Of a stretch of 7,000 bases of DNA, positions 5,246 to 7,000 are shown piece after piece. This stretch comes from Fibrobacterota bacterium (GTDB lineage Bacteria; Fibrobacterota; Chitinivibrionia; Chitinivibrionales; JANQEN01), in NCBI GenBank assembly GCA_030619215.1, contig JAUXBV010000178.1, positions 1-7,000 of the forward strand, written 5' to 3'. Below the pieces are notes generated by a model. That model was given only the letters and a program-made list of their open reading frames with translations, was not told the origin of the DNA and searched no databases. Every line of letters begins with the position of its first letter. Within the stretch, counting starts at the first letter, position 1. The translations under genes were made by a program, and so were the position numbers.

Positions 5246-7000
5246 ATGCTTCAAAAGAGTACAATCGGACGATGGCGTAAAAGGGTATGCCTTGCATTTG
5301 TCGGCTGTTGCGTACTGTTTTCAACAGGAAGCATACGGGCAAGCGATGAGAGAGGCGATCGATTTTCACGACGTGAACTTGATTCCCTCAATGTCTATCA
5401 CCGTCGTAACATACGGTTGAACCAGATCGGCTATCGCCCGAAGGATGCGCGCAAGCATGCTTTTGTTGCAGGCACGGCTGGGGATTTTTCGGTCATTGAT
5501 GTGAAAGACGGTTCCGTTGCCTATTCAGGCACGCTGACCAAAGTCATGGATGATGCGCCTGCCGGTAAAATGACCGTTCGCGGTGTGTTTAACTCGATTA
5601 CTGATTTGTATCATTTTACTCATGGTGGTGGGACAGAGACCCTCTATTGTGCGGATTTCAGTGCCATTAGTAAAGACGGCCGATATATGGTTAAGGTGGG
5701 AGCTGATACATCTGCTGTCTTTCATATAAATGGAAGAATCTACAATTATGTTTTAGAAACTGCCTTGAATTTCTTCGGAAGTAATAGATGCGGTAATACA
5801 GACAGCTGGATACATGAGCCGTGCCACCTGAAGGATGGTTCTGAATTGGGAAGCGGATTTGAAGGAGCGTTAAGCGGAGGGTGGCACGACTGCGGCGATC
5901 ATGGCAAATATTGCGAAACGCAGACCTATGCCGCGCTTATCCTTGCCTTGACCTATGCAATATTCCCCCACAAAGCGGAAGACCTGTTCGGAAAGTCCTA
6001 TGAAATCAAGGTGCCTGACGGCATTCCGGACATTCTCTATGAAGCAAAGATCGGTGCGGATTATGTCTACAAGCTTTATAAAGTATCCAGGGCGAAGGGG
6101 CTGATCGCAGCAGCGGATATGTACCATTCGGTAGGTGATCTTAGGGATCACAGCTACTGGGACGTGCCTGAAAACCAGGAGGCGCAGCCCCCGGCCAAAG
6201 GGGGCCCGCCGCGGGCGGTACATAAGGGAATAGGCAGCAATGTAGCCGGTATGTTCTCTTCGGCACTGGCTTTTTTTTCCTGGGGATGGAGAAAATTTGA
6301 TCCGGCGTATGCAGATTCGTTGAAAAATGCGGCCATAGATATATATGACAATGTTGTCATGAAGAAACTTGGGACAGCGACAAGCAATGTTCCGGGATAC
6401 ACCGGCGGCGGAAGAACGGATGATGACGAAGCAATGGCCGCACTGGCACTATGGTTTATCACCAAAGATGAACGATTCTCATACGATCTTTACAAGAATA
6501 AGGATATTAAAGACAATCCCAATCATATCTTTGTACCGGGGCAGTTTCCTGCAGGTCATATGGGCTCGAACAGGTACTTTCACCATGGCGGCTGGACTAC
6601 GGATTATGAGCAGGTACATATCTATGCGCTCTATGCTTTTGCAAAACTCATTCTCAAAGATGTTGCTACCGCATCTTCCTATGGTGTGTCCGCAGAGGAA
6701 AGGGATACGTTGCTGTTCGACATAAAAGAGTGCCTGAAACTGAGCATTAGTACAGGTTCAAACGGCGCAAACGGCACCTCTTTTCCGGGGATAAACGTTG
6801 ACGAGCCGTATCATGGTGTGTTTACAAGTGCAGACTGGGGATTCAATCGGTATAACATGGGAATGGTAAATGAACTGTTCGTTTACTGGGATCTTACCGG
6901 TAGTCAGGATTATTTCTCTGTTGGTATAGATAATCTCAACTATAATATGGGATTGAATCCCTGGGATATGAGTTTCATTATGGATGCCGGTGACCGGAAC
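5246..7000 (+). CDS. Partial secreted GH9 cellulase with N-terminal Ig-like (CelD_N) domain; 3' end beyond window
   Basis: Endo- or exo-acting inverting beta-1,4-glucanase. The frame is open for 585 codons to the last base, so the C-terminus is missing. Residues 1-32 are a signal peptide (RWRKR, then VCLAFVGCCVLFSTGS, likely cut after IRA). Residues about 55-162 form the Ig-like domain that precedes many GH9 modules, beginning IRLNQIGYRP. The GH9 (alpha/alpha)6 barrel starts near 168. GGWHDCGDHGKY (211-222) contains the paired acids D215 and D218 that activate the water. Further landmarks are YWDVPENQ (304-311), GGGRTDDDEAMAAL (387-400) and LNYNMGLNPWDMSFIMDAG (564-582). The catalytic acid Glu, and any CBM or sorting tail, lie outside. 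C182, C193, H194 and H214 match the spacing of the structural zinc site known from Alicyclobacillus Cel9A. It sits 61 bp after GH94 and probably belongs to the same operon. The KGGPPR variant recalls Fibrobacter-type GH9 enzymes. Confidence 0.94.
   Translation, partial: MLQKSTIGRWRKRVCLAFVGCCVLFSTGSIRASDERGDRFSRRELDSLNVYHRRNIRLNQIGYRPKDARKHAFVAGTAGDFSVIDVKDGSVAYSGTLTKVMDDAPAGKMTVRGVFNSITDLYHFTHGGGTETLYCADFSAISKDGRYMVKVGADTSAVFHINGRIYNYVLETALNFFGSNRCGNTDSWIHEPCHLKDGSELGSGFEGALSGGWHDCGDHGKYCETQTYAALILALTYAIFPHKAEDLFGKSYEIKVPDGIPDILYEAKIGADYVYKLYKVSRAKGLIAAADMYHSVGDLRDHSYWDVPENQEAQPPAKGGPPRAVHKGIGSNVAGMFSSALAFFSWGWRKFDPAYADSLKNAAIDIYDNVVMKKLGTATSNVPGYTGGGRTDDDEAMAALALWFITKDERFSYDLYKNKDIKDNPNHIFVPGQFPAGHMGSNRYFHHGGWTTDYEQVHIYALYAFAKLILKDVATASSYGVSAEERDTLLFDIKECLKLSISTGSNGANGTSFPGINVDEPYHGVFTSADWGFNRYNMGMVNELFVYWDLTGSQDYFSVGIDNLNYNMGLNPWDMSFIMDAGDRN

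Noticed and set aside
5287..5310. Lipoprotein signal (FVGC) at the GH9 N-terminus
   Set aside because: The cysteine is in the middle of the hydrophobic core and the -3 position is Phe, which does not fit a lipobox; an ordinary signal peptide is a better fit.
6187..6218. GC-rich inverted repeats (GCCCCC/GGGGGC and a CCCGC/GCGGG overlap) in GH9, possible inserted element
   Set aside because: The encoded segment (EAQPPAKGGPPRAV) fits a loop expected at this position in Fibrobacter-like GH9 enzymes and the frame is intact, so GC-rich Pro/Gly/Arg codons explain it.
6154..6465. Minus-strand open frame over the GH9 region
   Set aside because: It overlaps the GH9 frame, which is continuous and has conserved motifs on both sides.

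Overview
The window is a plus-strand glycan-degradation cluster of four consecutive genes, all read left to right. In order: the 3' end of a secreted GH8-type glycanase carrying a carbohydrate-binding module; a complete secreted GH5 cellulase; a complete cytoplasmic GH94 phosphorylase; and the 5' part of a secreted GH9 cellulase that runs off the right edge. No RNA gene, transposase, integrase, phage gene or CRISPR array is visible.

The organism looks like a Gram-negative cellulose degrader, most likely of the Fibrobacterota (Fibrobacter/Chitinispirillum-like). Three observations point this way. The GH8 and GH5 proteins end in tails resembling type IX secretion C-terminal sorting domains. The GH8 polypeptide has a CBM11-like module opening with an acidic 'DDCEDGDE' stretch. 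The GH9 has a 'YWDVPENQ...KGGPPR' variant that I associate with Fibrobacter-type GH9 enzymes. This placement rests on recalled family resemblance, so Bacteroidota or related phyla cannot be excluded.

Layout: 1-1230, GH8 C-terminus, InlB-like repeat domain, CBM and sorting tail. A 46-bp gap with a good ribosome binding site leads to GH5 at 1277-2533. The 233-bp gap 2534-2766 is the only substantial non-coding stretch. It holds an unusual degenerate tandem array of small hairpin units, flanked by imperfect inverted repeats and followed by an AT-rich leader. GH94 occupies 2767-5184. A 61-bp gap with a strong ribosome binding site leads to GH9, from 5246 to beyond 7000; its frame stays open to the last base.

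How they work together (inference): the exported GH8, GH5 and GH9 enzymes would cut cellulose or mixed beta-glucan into short oligosaccharides outside the cell. After uptake, the GH94 enzyme would split a beta-linked disaccharide with phosphate, giving a sugar 1-phosphate plus a free sugar and saving ATP. No transporter or regulator lies in the window. The enzyme families are well known. The least explained part is the repeat region between GH5 and GH94, together with the exact substrate of the GH94 enzyme.
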